DNA of 64,000 nt from Actinomadura rayongensis (GTDB lineage Bacteria > Actinomycetota > Actinomycetes > Streptosporangiales > Streptosporangiaceae). Numbering within the stretch: position 1 is the stretch's first letter; the number at the start of each line of letters is the position of its first letter. The DNA is taken from the NCBI RefSeq assembly GCF_009831215.1, contig NZ_WUTW01000007.1, positions 248,001 to 312,000 of the forward strand, given 5' to 3'. The notes beneath the pieces were generated by a model that made no database searches, was not told where the DNA came from, and saw only the letters and a list, made by a program, of their open reading frames with translations. Below are positions 33,375 to 41,398 of this stretch, piece by piece. A program made the position numbers and the translations under genes.

Positions 33375-34190
33375 ATGGCGGGCAGATCCAACGGTCAGTC
33401 GCAGGGCATCCAGTCGGTCGAGGTCGCGATGCGCGCGCTCGAGGCGCTGGAGAACCTGGGCGGACCGGCCCCCTTGACCGGTGTGGCCAACGAGGCGGGC
33501 ATGAGCCCGAGCACGGCCCACCGCTACCTGGTCAGCCTCATCCGCGTCGGCCTGGTCGTCCAGGACGTCAGCACCGGTTGGTACGACCTCGGTCCGGCGG
33601 CCAGACGTCTGGGGCTGGAGGCCATGCGCAGGGCGGACGACGTCGGCATCGCCACGCGATACGCGGCCGAACTGCGGAACGCGACCGGGCACGCCGTCAA
33701 CGTCACGGTCTGGGCCGACAACGGGCCGACGATCGTCCGATGGGAGTACGGGCGGCACCCGCTGCCCATCATCGCGCGCGTCGGGTCGACATTGCCGCTG
33801 GTCGACTCGTCCGTCGGACGGGTCTTCCTGGCCTACATGCCGACGTCCATCACCCAGCCGGTCCTGGAGACCCAGCAGCGGTACAAGGAGTCGTCGGCCC
33901 TTCGGGACGAGGAGTTGTCCGCGATCGTCCGCCAGGTCCGGGCGGAGGGGATCGCCGAGACGCAGGGGGCCGTCCTGCCGGGGCTGAGGGTTCTGGCCGC
34001 GCCCGTTTTCGGACCCGGCGGCCTGCTCGCCGTGGTGATCGCCTCGACGGTCCTCGCCCGTCTGGCGCGTCCCGAGGTGCTGGCGTCGGTCGCGGAGCAT
34101 CTACGGGACGCCACGGACCGCATCTCGGTCGAACTCGGCGGGCCGACCGCCGCGCAGTGGTCGGCTCTGCCCGAGCCCGCCGCGGACTAG
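33375..34190 (+). CDS. IclR family transcriptional regulator
   Basis: This is a 271-residue regulator. The N-terminal winged helix (about residues 12-75) has SVEVAMRALEALENLGGP and MSPSTAHRYLVSLIRVGLV; the IclR effector domain follows (about 85-255), with the GRVFLAYMP strand and the characteristic AAPVFGPGGLLAVVIAS near the C-terminus. IclR proteins of this type control aromatic-acid catabolism as activators or repressors and bind small aromatic or keto-acid ligands. It lies divergently from the extradiol-dioxygenase operon and probably controls it. ATG 33375 follows GGAGGG; a GTG at 33363 is an in-frame alternative. Confidence 0.92.
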   Translation: MAGRSNGQSQGIQSVEVAMRALEALENLGGPAPLTGVANEAGMSPSTAHRYLVSLIRVGLVVQDVSTGWYDLGPAARRLGLEAMRRADDVGIATRYAAELRNATGHAVNVTVWADNGPTIVRWEYGRHPLPIIARVGSTLPLVDSSVGRVFLAYMPTSITQPVLETQQRYKESSALRDEELSAIVRQVRAEGIAETQGAVLPGLRVLAAPVFGPGGLLAVVIASTVLARLARPEVLASVAEHLRDATDRISVELGGPTAAQWSALPEPAAD

Positions 34191-34229
34191 GTCCGGCCGG
34201 TCGCCGGCGACGTTCGCCCGTCCGCCGGT

Positions 34230-34727
34230 TCATCCCGCGAGCTCCCGGAACTCGCTGGCGTGGAAGACGATCGGTTTGACCTCCGGATGCGGGTCGACCG
34301 TGTGCACCCGCAGCACCGCGATCACGTGGTCTCCCGCGGTGAACTCGTGCTCGAGCGAGCAGACCGCCGACATCGCGGCGTCAGGCAGCACGATCGCCCC
34401 GTCGATGACCTCGTAGGTGACGTCGGCGAAGCGGTCGGTGCCGCGCGCGGCCAGTTGCCGGGCGACGCCCCCGTGGTGGCCGCCCAGCACGCTCACCCCG
34501 ATCCGGGGAGCCGACCGGAGCGTCGGCCAGGTCGTGGACGTGTGCGCCATGCACACCGACACCAGCGGCGGGTCGAGGGACACGGAGGTGAAGCTGCTGG
34601 CCGCCACGCCGACCGGAGCGCCGTCGACGATCGCGCAGACCGCCGTGACGCCGCTGGGGAACATGCTGTACGCGTACCGCAGGCTCCTGGGGTCCAGAGC
34701 CGGCGGGGCGCCCGATCCGGCCGACAT
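34230..34727 (-). CDS. Flavin reductase (HpaC/HsaB-like)
   Basis: This 165-residue FMN/FAD reductase has the flavin-reductase-like split-barrel pattern: SLRYAYSMFPSGVTAVCA at the start, VGVAASSFTSVSLDPPLVSV and the conserved ISVLGGHHGGVARQLA region (residues ~78-95), ending in AVLRVHTVDPHPEVKPIVFH. It passes NAD(P)H electrons to free flavin for a partner monooxygenase, here most likely the HsaA-like protein at 29389-30606. Its ATG overlaps the stop of the FAH gene (TGATG) after GAGGAG. The 3' end is convergent with the IclR gene. Confidence 0.9.
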   Translation of the reverse strand: MSAGSGAPPALDPRSLRYAYSMFPSGVTAVCAIVDGAPVGVAASSFTSVSLDPPLVSVCMAHTSTTWPTLRSAPRIGVSVLGGHHGGVARQLAARGTDRFADVTYEVIDGAIVLPDAAMSAVCSLEHEFTAGDHVIAVLRVHTVDPHPEVKPIVFHASEFRELAG

Positions 34728-35599
34728 CACTCCTCGCCTCGCGCGGCGAGGATCGCGGCTGCGACGCGAGCGCGGTCGTTCGAGGCGACGATCGGGTTGC
34801 GCAGGACGCCGATCCGCTCGATCTCGACCTCGACGACCTGGCCCGGCCGCATGAACACCGGGGGCTTTCGGGCGGCGCCGATCCCTTCGGGGGTTCCCGT
34901 GGCGATGACGTCGCCCGGCAGGAGCGTCACGCATTCGCTCACGTAGGCGCCGATCTGCCCGATGTTGAAGATCATCTGTGCGGTGCCGCCGTCCTGGACG
35001 GTCTCGCCGTCGAGTCTCGTCCGGATCCGCAGCGCGTAGGGGTCGGGGATCTCGTCGCGGGTGACCACCACCGGGCCGATCGGGCCCGAGGCGTCGGCGT
35101 TCTTGCCCACCGTCCACTGGCTCGCGTTGAGCTGGTGCGTGCGGGCGGAGATGTCGTTGAAGCAGGTGAAACCGATGACGGCGTCCTCGACCTCCGTGGG
35201 GGAGGCGTTGCGCAGCTCCCGGCCGACGATCACCGCGAGCTCGCCCTCCCAGTCGAGGCCGGGCTCGCCCACCGGGACCGGCACCGGGGTCTCCGACGGC
35301 ACCAGCGTGCTGGCCCAGCGGCCGAAGACGTCCGGGAAGTCGGGCGTCGCCATGTCCGCCTCGGCGGCGTGGGCCCGGTAGTTCAGGCCTGCGCAGAACA
35401 CCTTGGCATCACGCCGCACCGGCGCCCGGAACTCCAGGGCCGCCGCGGGCCGGCGCTCGGCTCCCCGGAGGGCGTCCGCCGCGAGCCACCGCTCGGGGTC
35501 TGCGTAGAAGTCGTCCACGGGGGCCAGGAGGACGACCTCGTCGCCCTGCTCGGCCCCGATCCACGTCTGATTCTCGTTCAGCAATCCGACCAGGCGCAT
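34727..35599 (-). CDS. Fumarylacetoacetate hydrolase family protein
   Basis: This is a 290-residue FAH-fold hydrolase. Motifs are FCAGLNYRAHAAEA, the metal-binding DWEGELAVIVG (two acidic ligands), GFTCFNDISARTHQ and the C-terminal TGTPEGIG before PPVFMRPG. The family includes fumarylpyruvate hydrolase, 2-hydroxyhepta-2,4-diene-1,7-dioate isomerase and OHED decarboxylase, enzymes that process ring-cleavage products by C-C hydrolysis, isomerisation or decarboxylation. It heads a two-gene operon with the flavin reductase, transcribed from the promoter containing box pair B. Confidence 0.9.
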   Translation of the reverse strand: MRLVGLLNENQTWIGAEQGDEVVLLAPVDDFYADPERWLAADALRGAERRPAAALEFRAPVRRDAKVFCAGLNYRAHAAEADMATPDFPDVFGRWASTLVPSETPVPVPVGEPGLDWEGELAVIVGRELRNASPTEVEDAVIGFTCFNDISARTHQLNASQWTVGKNADASGPIGPVVVTRDEIPDPYALRIRTRLDGETVQDGGTAQMIFNIGQIGAYVSECVTLLPGDVIATGTPEGIGAARKPPVFMRPGQVVEVEIERIGVLRNPIVASNDRARVAAAILAARGEE

Positions 35600-35694
35600 C
35601 GCTACGTCTCCTCTGGGAGGTCAGGGGGCCTCCACCGAAGGACGGTCCGGGGAAGCCTCGGGACCTCCGGTGGCGGAATCCACACTAGGAGGAG

Positions 35695-35723
35695 TTAGCG
35701 ATAAAAATCAAGATTATCGAAAG
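35695..35723. promoter_or_regulatory. Site B: two TTATCGATAA-like boxes, FAH/flavin-reductase promoter
   Basis: TTAGCGATAA (35695-35704) and TTATCGAAAG (35714-35723) start 19 bp apart, about 100 bp upstream of the FAH gene and just after the 3' end of the GntR gene. The AT-rich block AAAAATCAAG between them stands out against the GC-rich surroundings. Confidence 0.6.
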
Positions 35724-35738
35724 TTTTGCCAGGCGGTC

Positions 35739-36407
35739 TCAGCGGGCGATGTACTCCAGGAGGACGTCCGTCGTCCGCTGGATGTGGTCGGCGAGAGCCG
35801 CCACGGCGGCGTCGACGTCCCGGCCGACGGCCAGGTCGGCGATGCGCGCGTGCTCGGCGCGGATGTCGCGCTTGTCGTCGTGCGCCAGTGACCGCGTCCA
35901 CGCCCGGTAGAGCTCGGAGCGGTCGCGCTCGGCGGCGGCGATGGCCAGCAGCCGCGGGCTTCCCGAGCCGGAGATCAGCGCGTGGTGAAAGGTTCGGTGA
36001 CAGCTGAACCAGTCGACGTTGAAGGTCCCGTCGGCGCGCACCTGCTCGGTGCGGTTGAGGGCGTGCAGCGAGCCGACCACCGCGGTCTCCCAGTCGATGC
36101 CGCCCCGCTCGATGCTCGCCCGAAGCGCGAGAGTCTCCAGCTCCACCCGGACAAAGGTCAGGTCCGACAGGTCCTCCTTCGACAGCTCCATGACGCTGAA
36201 GCCCCGCTTCGGCGAGGAGTACACCAGGCCCTGCCCTTCGAGCCGGGTCAGAGCCTCGCGGATCACGGTCATGCTCACCTCGAAGCGCTCCGCGAGGCCG
36301 GGCAGCTTGAGCCGCTCCCCCGGCTCGAGGCGGCCGTCGAGCAGGTCCGCCCGCAGCCCTTCGAAGACGTAGTCGGCCCTGGACGGCGTGTTCACGGTAC
36401 GAGGCAT
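35739..36407 (-). CDS. GntR family (FadR/FCD subfamily) transcriptional regulator
   Basis: This is a 222-residue regulator. The winged HTH (residues ~12-72) contains LLDGRLEPGERLKLPGLAER and SMTVIREALTRLEGQGLV; the FCD effector domain (about 80-215) has metal-type histidine and acidic positions in HRTFHHALISG and EHARIADLAVGRD. FCD-type GntR proteins respond to organic acids and often repress catabolic genes. It is divergent from the BKACE gene with box pair C between them, and its own 3' end abuts box pair B, so it is the prime candidate to bind the TTATCGATAA-like repeats across this region. Confidence 0.92.
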   Translation of the reverse strand: MPRTVNTPSRADYVFEGLRADLLDGRLEPGERLKLPGLAERFEVSMTVIREALTRLEGQGLVYSSPKRGFSVMELSKEDLSDLTFVRVELETLALRASIERGGIDWETAVVGSLHALNRTEQVRADGTFNVDWFSCHRTFHHALISGSGSPRLLAIAAAERDRSELYRAWTRSLAHDDKRDIRAEHARIADLAVGRDVDAAVAALADHIQRTTDVLLEYIAR

Positions 36408-36443
36408 GACACAACTCTACCGACTTGTCTCCGATCCCCTTGA

Positions 36444-36472
36444 CTATCGATAATCCGATATATTTACGATAG
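36444..36472. promoter_or_regulatory. Site C: two TTATCGATAA-like boxes, GntR/BKACE divergent promoter
   Basis: Read on the minus strand, TTATCGATAG (36453-36444) and CTATCGTAAA (36472-36463) start 19 bp apart. They lie in the 101-bp gap between the GntR gene and the BKACE gene, where one site could serve both directions. Confidence 0.65.
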
Positions 36473-36508
36473 ACATCCTTGGTCTGGCACCCCGAGATGG
36501 AGGAACCC

Positions 36509-37438
36509 ATGAGGCAGAGTCAGGCGATGATCGTGTCCTGCGCCCTCACCGGCGCGGTGCACACGCCGTCGATGTCCGACGCTCTCCCGTACACCCCGGA
36601 CGACATCGTCCAGCAGGGTCTGGAAGCCGTGGCCGCGGGCGCCTCGATCCTTCACGTCCACGCTCGTGATCCGGAGACCGGAGCTCCCACCCCGAGAGCG
36701 GAGGTGTTCGCCGAGTTCCTCCCGCAACTCGCGGCCTCCGGCGCGGTCATCAACATCACCACGGGTGGAAGCACTCGCATGTCATGGGAGGAGCGCGTCG
36801 CGGCGGCGCTCCGCTTCGAACCCGAGCTCGCCTCCCTCAACCTCGGATCGATGAACTTCGTGTTCTCCGGAGCCGCCAAGAAGCGCCGCTCGTGGCGTTT
36901 CGACTGGGAGCGCGACTACCTGCTCGGGTCGGAAGACGTCATCTTCGCCAACACCTTCACGCAGATCGAGAGAACCCTGCGGACCCTCGGCGAGGAGCGC
37001 GGCGTCCGCTTCGAGTTCGAGTGCTACGACGTCGGGCACCTCTACACCCTCGCCCACTTCCTTGAGCGAGGGCTCGTCCGGCCGCCCCTGCTCATCCAGT
37101 GCGTCCTGGGCGTGCTGGGCGGCATCGGGGCCGACCCGGCGAACCTCCTGCACATGGTCACCATCGCCGACAAGCTCTTCGGCGACGACCACGACCTGTC
37201 GGCCTTCGCCGCCGGCCGCCACCAGATGCCGACCGCCACCCAGATCGCCGCGCTCGGCGGGCACGTGAGAGTCGGGCTCGAAGACAGCCTCTACATCGGG
37301 CCGGGCCGCCTGGCGGCCTCCAACGCCGAGCAGGTCACGGCGATCGTCTCGACCGCCCGCGGGCTGGGCCGGACCATCGCCACCCCCGAACAGGCCCGCG
37401 CCATGCTCCAGCTCAAGGGCAGCACCGCGATCGGCTGA
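36509..37438 (+). CDS. BKACE (DUF849) beta-keto acid cleavage enzyme
   Basis: This 309-residue zinc TIM-barrel protein of the BKACE family condenses a beta-keto acid with acetyl-CoA, releasing acetoacetate and a new acyl-CoA. Key features are the zinc ligands His49 and His51 in ILHVHARDP, the substrate loop NITTGGS, the strand ending in FECYDVGHLYT and the C-terminal VRVGLEDSLY with the conserved Glu258. The start at 36509 is taken because GGAGGA precedes it, rather than the ORF start inside box pair C. It suggests that the pathway passes through a beta-keto acid. It forms an operon with the downstream amidohydrolase. Confidence 0.9.
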   Translation: MRQSQAMIVSCALTGAVHTPSMSDALPYTPDDIVQQGLEAVAAGASILHVHARDPETGAPTPRAEVFAEFLPQLAASGAVINITTGGSTRMSWEERVAAALRFEPELASLNLGSMNFVFSGAAKKRRSWRFDWERDYLLGSEDVIFANTFTQIERTLRTLGEERGVRFEFECYDVGHLYTLAHFLERGLVRPPLLIQCVLGVLGGIGADPANLLHMVTIADKLFGDDHDLSAFAAGRHQMPTATQIAALGGHVRVGLEDSLYIGPGRLAASNAEQVTAIVSTARGLGRTIATPEQARAMLQLKGSTAIG

Positions 37439-37467
37439 CCACGACCCTCTCCTCCAGGAAGGCACCC

Positions 37468-38466
37468 ATGAACGCGATCACTCCGGCACCGCCCCGCATC
37501 GACGTGCACGCCCACTTCATCGTCGACCCGCCACCGTTCGCCGAGCGGTTCGGTGACGACCGCTGGCCCTCACTGACAAAGGACGAGAGCGGAGCCCGGC
37601 TCGTCCGCGACTCACGCCCCGTGCGCACGCTTCCGGCGGCGGCGCTGTCCCTCGAAGCACGCCTCCCCGAGCTCGACGACACCGGAATCGGCCACCAGGT
37701 CCTCTCCCCCGCCCCGCCGATGATCTGCGAGGTCGGCGACGTCGAGGCGGACGCCGAATGGGCCCGTCGGATCAACCTGAGCATGGTCGAGACCATCAGC
37801 GACCACCCCGGCCGTTTCTCCGCGTTCGGCATCGTGCCGCTCAGCCATCCCGGCGAGGCCGTCAAGGTCCTCGCCGAGATGAAGGACATCGGAATGGTCG
37901 GAGTGGAGATCGGCACCACGGCGGGCACCCGCGAACTCGACCACCCGGACCTGACCGAGTTCTTCCAGGCCGCCGCCGAGCTCGATCTGCTCGTGTTCGT
38001 CCACCCGATCGTCCTCGGCTCCACCACGCCATGGACCTCCCGCATCGACACCCTGGAAACGACCTTCGGCCTCGGGCTGACAACGGACACCGCCATCGCC
38101 GCCGCCCGCCTGGCCTTCGGCGGAATGCTCGCCAGAGCACCCGGGGTCAAGATCTGCCTCGCCCACGGCGGCGGCTGCTTCGCCTGGGCCCTGACCCGCA
38201 TCGCCCACCTGTGGGACGCCAACAATTCGATTTCCGCCGCCGAGCTCGCCCGCTCCTTCTACGTCGACAGCGTCGTCTTCGACCCCCGCAACCTCCGCTA
38301 CCTCGTCGACCGCCTGGGAGCCGACCGCATCCTCTTCGGCACCGACCACCCCATGCCGGGCTCCGACTCCCTCAAGGGTGACACCCTCGCCGAACTCACC
38401 CCCCAAGCCCGTCGGCAGATCGAGTCCACCAACGCGCTGAACCTCCTGGGCCGCCGCCCCGCGTGA
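37468..38466 (+). CDS. Amidohydrolase_2 family decarboxylase (ACMSD-like)
   Basis: This 332-residue TIM-barrel metalloenzyme has the HxH metal pair His14/His16 in IDVHAHF, a His in FVHPIVLGS, a His in CLAHGGGCFAW and the terminal Asp in FGTDHPMP. This pattern matches 2-amino-3-carboxymuconate-semialdehyde decarboxylase and related gamma-resorcylate or 5-carboxyvanillate decarboxylases, which remove CO2 from aromatic acids or ring-cleavage products without oxidation. AGGAAGG lies 5 bp before the ATG. It is 29 bp downstream of the BKACE gene and convergent with the CoA-transferase operon. Confidence 0.9.
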   Translation: MNAITPAPPRIDVHAHFIVDPPPFAERFGDDRWPSLTKDESGARLVRDSRPVRTLPAAALSLEARLPELDDTGIGHQVLSPAPPMICEVGDVEADAEWARRINLSMVETISDHPGRFSAFGIVPLSHPGEAVKVLAEMKDIGMVGVEIGTTAGTRELDHPDLTEFFQAAAELDLLVFVHPIVLGSTTPWTSRIDTLETTFGLGLTTDTAIAAARLAFGGMLARAPGVKICLAHGGGCFAWALTRIAHLWDANNSISAAELARSFYVDSVVFDPRNLRYLVDRLGADRILFGTDHPMPGSDSLKGDTLAELTPQARRQIESTNALNLLGRRPA

Positions 38467-38477
38467 CCGGCTCATGG

Positions 38478-38506
38478 CCGGCGTCTCGGTGACCTTGGGA
38501 CGCCGG
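38478..38506. terminator. Candidate bidirectional hairpin between convergent operons
   Basis: An 8-bp perfect stem CCGGCGTC / GACGCCGG with a 13-nt loop lies 11 bp after the decarboxylase stop and directly abuts the CoA-transferase subunit B stop. A longer imperfect pairing (CATGGCCG with CGGCCATG) encloses it. It is a reasonable shared terminator. Confidence 0.5.
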
Positions 38507-39163
38507 TCACACGGCCATGACCGGCGTGTTCTCCAGGACCACCAGGGGTGCTCCGGTGGCGGCCAGGACTTCCCGCGGGGGTACTCCCGGAGCGATTTCG
38601 CGCAGGACGAGTCCCTCCCGTGTCACGTCGATGACGGCCAGGTCGGTGATGATCCGGTCGACGACCCCGCGGCCGGTCAGGGGCAGCGAGCAGGTCTCCA
38701 CGATCTTCGGTGAGCCGTCCTTGGCGACGTGTTCCATGAGCACGATGACTCTGCGGGCGCCGTGGACCAGGTCCATCGCCCCGCCCATCCCTTTGATCAT
38801 CTTTCCGGGGATCGTCCAGTTGGCCAGGTCGCCGGTGACCGAGACCTGCATGCCGCCGAGAACGGCCGCGGCCAGCCGACCGCCGCGGATGATCCCGAAC
38901 GACAGGGAGGAGTCGAAGAAGCTCGCTCCCGGCAGCACGCTCACCGTCTCTTTGCCCGCGTTGATCAGGTCCGGGTCCACCCGGCTCGAGGCCGGGTAGG
39001 GTCCGGTGCCCAGGATCCCGTTCTCGCTGTGCAGCATGACCCGCACGCCGGGCGGCAGGTGGTTCGGGACCAGGGTGGGCAGGCCGATGCCCAGATTGAC
39101 GTACGAACCGTGTTCGAGGTCCCGGGCGGCACGGGCGGCCATCTGCTCGCGGGTGAGCGCCAT
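38507..39163 (-). CDS. 3-oxoacid CoA-transferase subunit B
   Basis: This is the 218-residue beta subunit of a succinyl-CoA or acetyl-CoA:3-oxoacid CoA-transferase. The catalytic glutamate lies in HSENGILGTG, the hallmark of subunit B, and SYVNLGIGLPTLVPNHLP forms the glycine-rich CoA region. With subunit A it transfers CoA between an acyl-CoA and a 3-oxo acid such as acetoacetate or 3-oxoadipate. Its ATG overlaps the stop of subunit A (TGATG). In this cluster it could recycle the acetoacetate made by BKACE. Confidence 0.95.
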   Translation of the reverse strand: MALTREQMAARAARDLEHGSYVNLGIGLPTLVPNHLPPGVRVMLHSENGILGTGPYPASSRVDPDLINAGKETVSVLPGASFFDSSLSFGIIRGGRLAAAVLGGMQVSVTGDLANWTIPGKMIKGMGGAMDLVHGARRVIVLMEHVAKDGSPKIVETCSLPLTGRGVVDRIITDLAVIDVTREGLVLREIAPGVPPREVLAATGAPLVVLENTPVMAV

Positions 39164-39897
39164 CAGGCCACCGTCCTCTTCTCGATCCGCTTGTCGACCG
39201 CTCCCACGCAGACCACGCGGTCCACGAACACCCCGGGCAGGTGGATCTCGTCGGGTTCGAGCTCGGCCAGCGCCTCGACCTGGGCGATCGTGATCCGGCC
39301 CGCCATCGCGGCCAGGGGGTTGAAGTTCCGGGCCGAGGCGTGGAAGGACAGATTGCCGTACCGGTCGCCGCGGGCCGCGTGGACCAACGCGAAATCGGTG
39401 GTGATCGCCTCCTCCAGAACGTGATCGCGCCCGCCGAACTCGCGGACCTCTTTGGCGGGAGACACGACCGCGACGGACCCGCCGGGTCCGTACCGCCAGG
39501 GCATCCCGCCCTCGGCGATCTGGGTGCCCGCCCCGGCCGGGGTGTAGAACGCCGGAATGCCGCATCCGCCGGCTCTCAGGCGTTCGGCGAGCGTGCCCTG
39601 GGGGACCAGTTCCACCTCCAGTTCGCCCGCCAGGTACTGCCGGGCGAACTCCTTGTTCTCACCGACGTATGAGCTGGTCATCCGGGCGATCTGCCCGTTG
39701 GCCAGCAGCAGGCCCAGCCCCCAGTCGTCCACTCCGCAGTTGTTCGACACCACCCGGAACCCGGTCCGGCCCGTGTCGCGCAGAGCGGCGATGAGTTCCG
39801 AGGGGATGCCGCACAGCCCGAAACCGCCCACGGCGAGCGACGACCCGCTGTCCACATCCGCGACCGCGGCGGCGGCCGACACCATGATCTTGTCCAT
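39163..39897 (-). CDS. 3-oxoacid CoA-transferase subunit A
   Basis: This is the 244-residue alpha subunit of the CoA-transferase, with the nucleotide-loop sequence VGGFGLCGIPSELI at residues ~23-36, NCGVDDWGLGLLL, SYVGENKEFARQYLAGELEV and the C-terminal NFNPLAAMAGRITIAQVE typical of the ScoA/PcaI family. The subunit has no catalytic Glu of its own and works only with subunit B, whose gene overlaps its stop. Its start directly abuts the stop of the alcohol-dehydrogenase-like gene. Confidence 0.95.
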   Translation of the reverse strand: MDKIMVSAAAAVADVDSGSSLAVGGFGLCGIPSELIAALRDTGRTGFRVVSNNCGVDDWGLGLLLANGQIARMTSSYVGENKEFARQYLAGELEVELVPQGTLAERLRAGGCGIPAFYTPAGAGTQIAEGGMPWRYGPGGSVAVVSPAKEVREFGGRDHVLEEAITTDFALVHAARGDRYGNLSFHASARNFNPLAAMAGRITIAQVEALAELEPDEIHLPGVFVDRVVCVGAVDKRIEKRTVA

Positions 39898-40953
39898 TCA
39901 CTGCTCCACGGTCAGGACGACGTGTCCGATCTTCGAACCGCTCTCGATGTGCCGGTGGGCGTCCGCGGCCTTGGACAGCGGGAACTGCGCGATCATCGTG
40001 GCGTCCATGGGCAGAAGGCCGCCGCGCATCTCGTCCCAGAAGGAACGGACGGCGCGGGGGTCGCCGATCGCCAGTCCCGAGAGGGTGGCGCGCCGGTTGT
40101 AGAAGGCGATGATGTCCACGGACAGCGGCCGTCCGTGGCCGCTGGCCTGTCCGGCCGTGACGATTCTTCCCCTGCGTGCGACGGCGGGCCAGTAGCGGTC
40201 CCAGAGGCCCTGGTCCATGACGTTGTCGACCACGACCTGCATGCCGGACGGCGAGAGGTCGCGGAGGACACGGCCCAGGTCGTCATCGCCGGCGTCGACG
40301 ACCGCGTCCGCGCCCAGGGCGGTCAACTGCTCGACCGCGCGGCCCCCTCGCGTCGCCGCCACCACGTCGGCGCCCCTCCGCTTCGCCAGGGCCACCAGGA
40401 ACAGTCCCACGGAACCGCTCGCGCCGGGCACGAAGACCCAATCCCCGTTCCCCGCGCCCGCGACGTCCAACTGCTCCCACGCCAGGGGGCCGCTCGCGGC
40501 GTAGGCGGCGGCGTCGGAAAAGGACAGCTCGTCGGGGATCTCATGGACGTTCGCCGCGGGCACCACCGTGTACTCCGCGTACGCGCCTGGCCGTTGGATC
40601 CCCACGGCGATGACCTGGGAGCAATCCCACGGCCGGCCGGACCGGCAGGGCTCGCAGGCGCCGCAGACCACGGGTGCGCTGACGGCCACGCGGCGTCCGA
40701 GCAGCGCGGCCTCCGCTCCGTCACCGACGGCGTCCACGACACCGGCGTGTTCGCCGCCGAGAATATGCGGCAGGGTCACCAGCCGCCGGAACACCGGGTG
40801 TCGTCCGCTTCGGGTGCCGACATCGCGTCCGAACGCCACGAACGCCGCGCCCACCCGGACCCGGACCTCGCCTCGTCCCGGCTCGGGCAGAGGGACCTCT
40901 TGCAGTTCGAGAACGTCCGGCGGACCGAACTCGGGAAGGATCACGGCCTTCAT
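39898..40953 (-). CDS. Zinc-type MDR alcohol dehydrogenase / oxidoreductase
   Basis: This is a 351-residue medium-chain dehydrogenase. The structural-zinc loop CGACEPCRSGRPWDC (four cysteines) and a catalytic-domain GGEHAGVV motif identify the zinc-binding subfamily; the Rossmann part has VPGASGSVGLFLVALAKRRG. The first catalytic cysteine is not in the usual GxCGTD context (FGRDVGTRSG instead), so a role as an alcohol dehydrogenase is uncertain and a reductase role is possible. The ATG at 40953 follows GGGGAG. It is part of the long minus-strand operon ending with the CoA-transferase. Confidence 0.85.
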   Translation of the reverse strand: MKAVILPEFGPPDVLELQEVPLPEPGRGEVRVRVGAAFVAFGRDVGTRSGRHPVFRRLVTLPHILGGEHAGVVDAVGDGAEAALLGRRVAVSAPVVCGACEPCRSGRPWDCSQVIAVGIQRPGAYAEYTVVPAANVHEIPDELSFSDAAAYAASGPLAWEQLDVAGAGNGDWVFVPGASGSVGLFLVALAKRRGADVVAATRGGRAVEQLTALGADAVVDAGDDDLGRVLRDLSPSGMQVVVDNVMDQGLWDRYWPAVARRGRIVTAGQASGHGRPLSVDIIAFYNRRATLSGLAIGDPRAVRSFWDEMRGGLLPMDATMIAQFPLSKAADAHRHIESGSKIGHVVLTVEQ

Positions 40954-41023
40954 CACGTCTCCCCATGGTCTCCGCGGCCGTCGCCGGGGCCCGCCCGGGC
41001 CGAACGGCCGTCCGGCGCTGGAA

Positions 41024-41398
41024 CTACTCGCCGCTGAGCGCGCGGTCGATGAGCGTGGTGTCGGTCGAGGCGTGCTGGTACTTCGCGAGCTTGCCGCCCT
41101 CGAAGGTCCACACGTCGACCGCGCCGTGCTGCTTGCCGTCGATCGTCGCCTGGAGCAGGACGACCACGCGGTCCTCGTCAGCGAGGTAGTGCCGGGGCGA
41201 GGACTGGTATCCACTGTCGGCCAGCGCCCGGAGAACGGTGGTGACCTGCTCCTTGGTCTCGGCCTTGCCCGCTGCGTCGGTTCGGCCGGGAACGACCCAG
41301 GTGAGGCCGCCGTCGAACGCGGCCACCACGTCCTCGAGAGCGCCGGCGTTCCACGCCTCGTAGGTCTGCTGGACCTTCTCGATCAGAGGCTGCGTCAT
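41024..41398 (-). CDS. NTF2-like / SnoaL-like protein
   Basis: This 124-residue single-domain NTF2-fold protein begins with the helix LIEKVQQTYEAWNAGALEDV, followed by FDGGLTWVVPGRT and strands ending in GAVDVWTFEGGKLAKYQHAST, the common SnoaL_2 pattern. Such proteins are ketosteroid-isomerase-like enzymes or binding proteins; no catalytic residue can be assigned. Its start overlaps the stop of the reductase gene upstream (ATGA). Confidence 0.82.
   Translation of the reverse strand: MTQPLIEKVQQTYEAWNAGALEDVVAAFDGGLTWVVPGRTDAAGKAETKEQVTTVLRALADSGYQSSPRHYLADEDRVVVLLQATIDGKQHGAVDVWTFEGGKLAKYQHASTDTTLIDRALSGE

Noticed and set aside
34201..34212. GTCGCCGGCGAC palindrome between the convergent IclR and flavin-reductase genes
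   Set aside because: It has no loop, so it cannot form a normal terminator, and such GC palindromes are expected by chance here.
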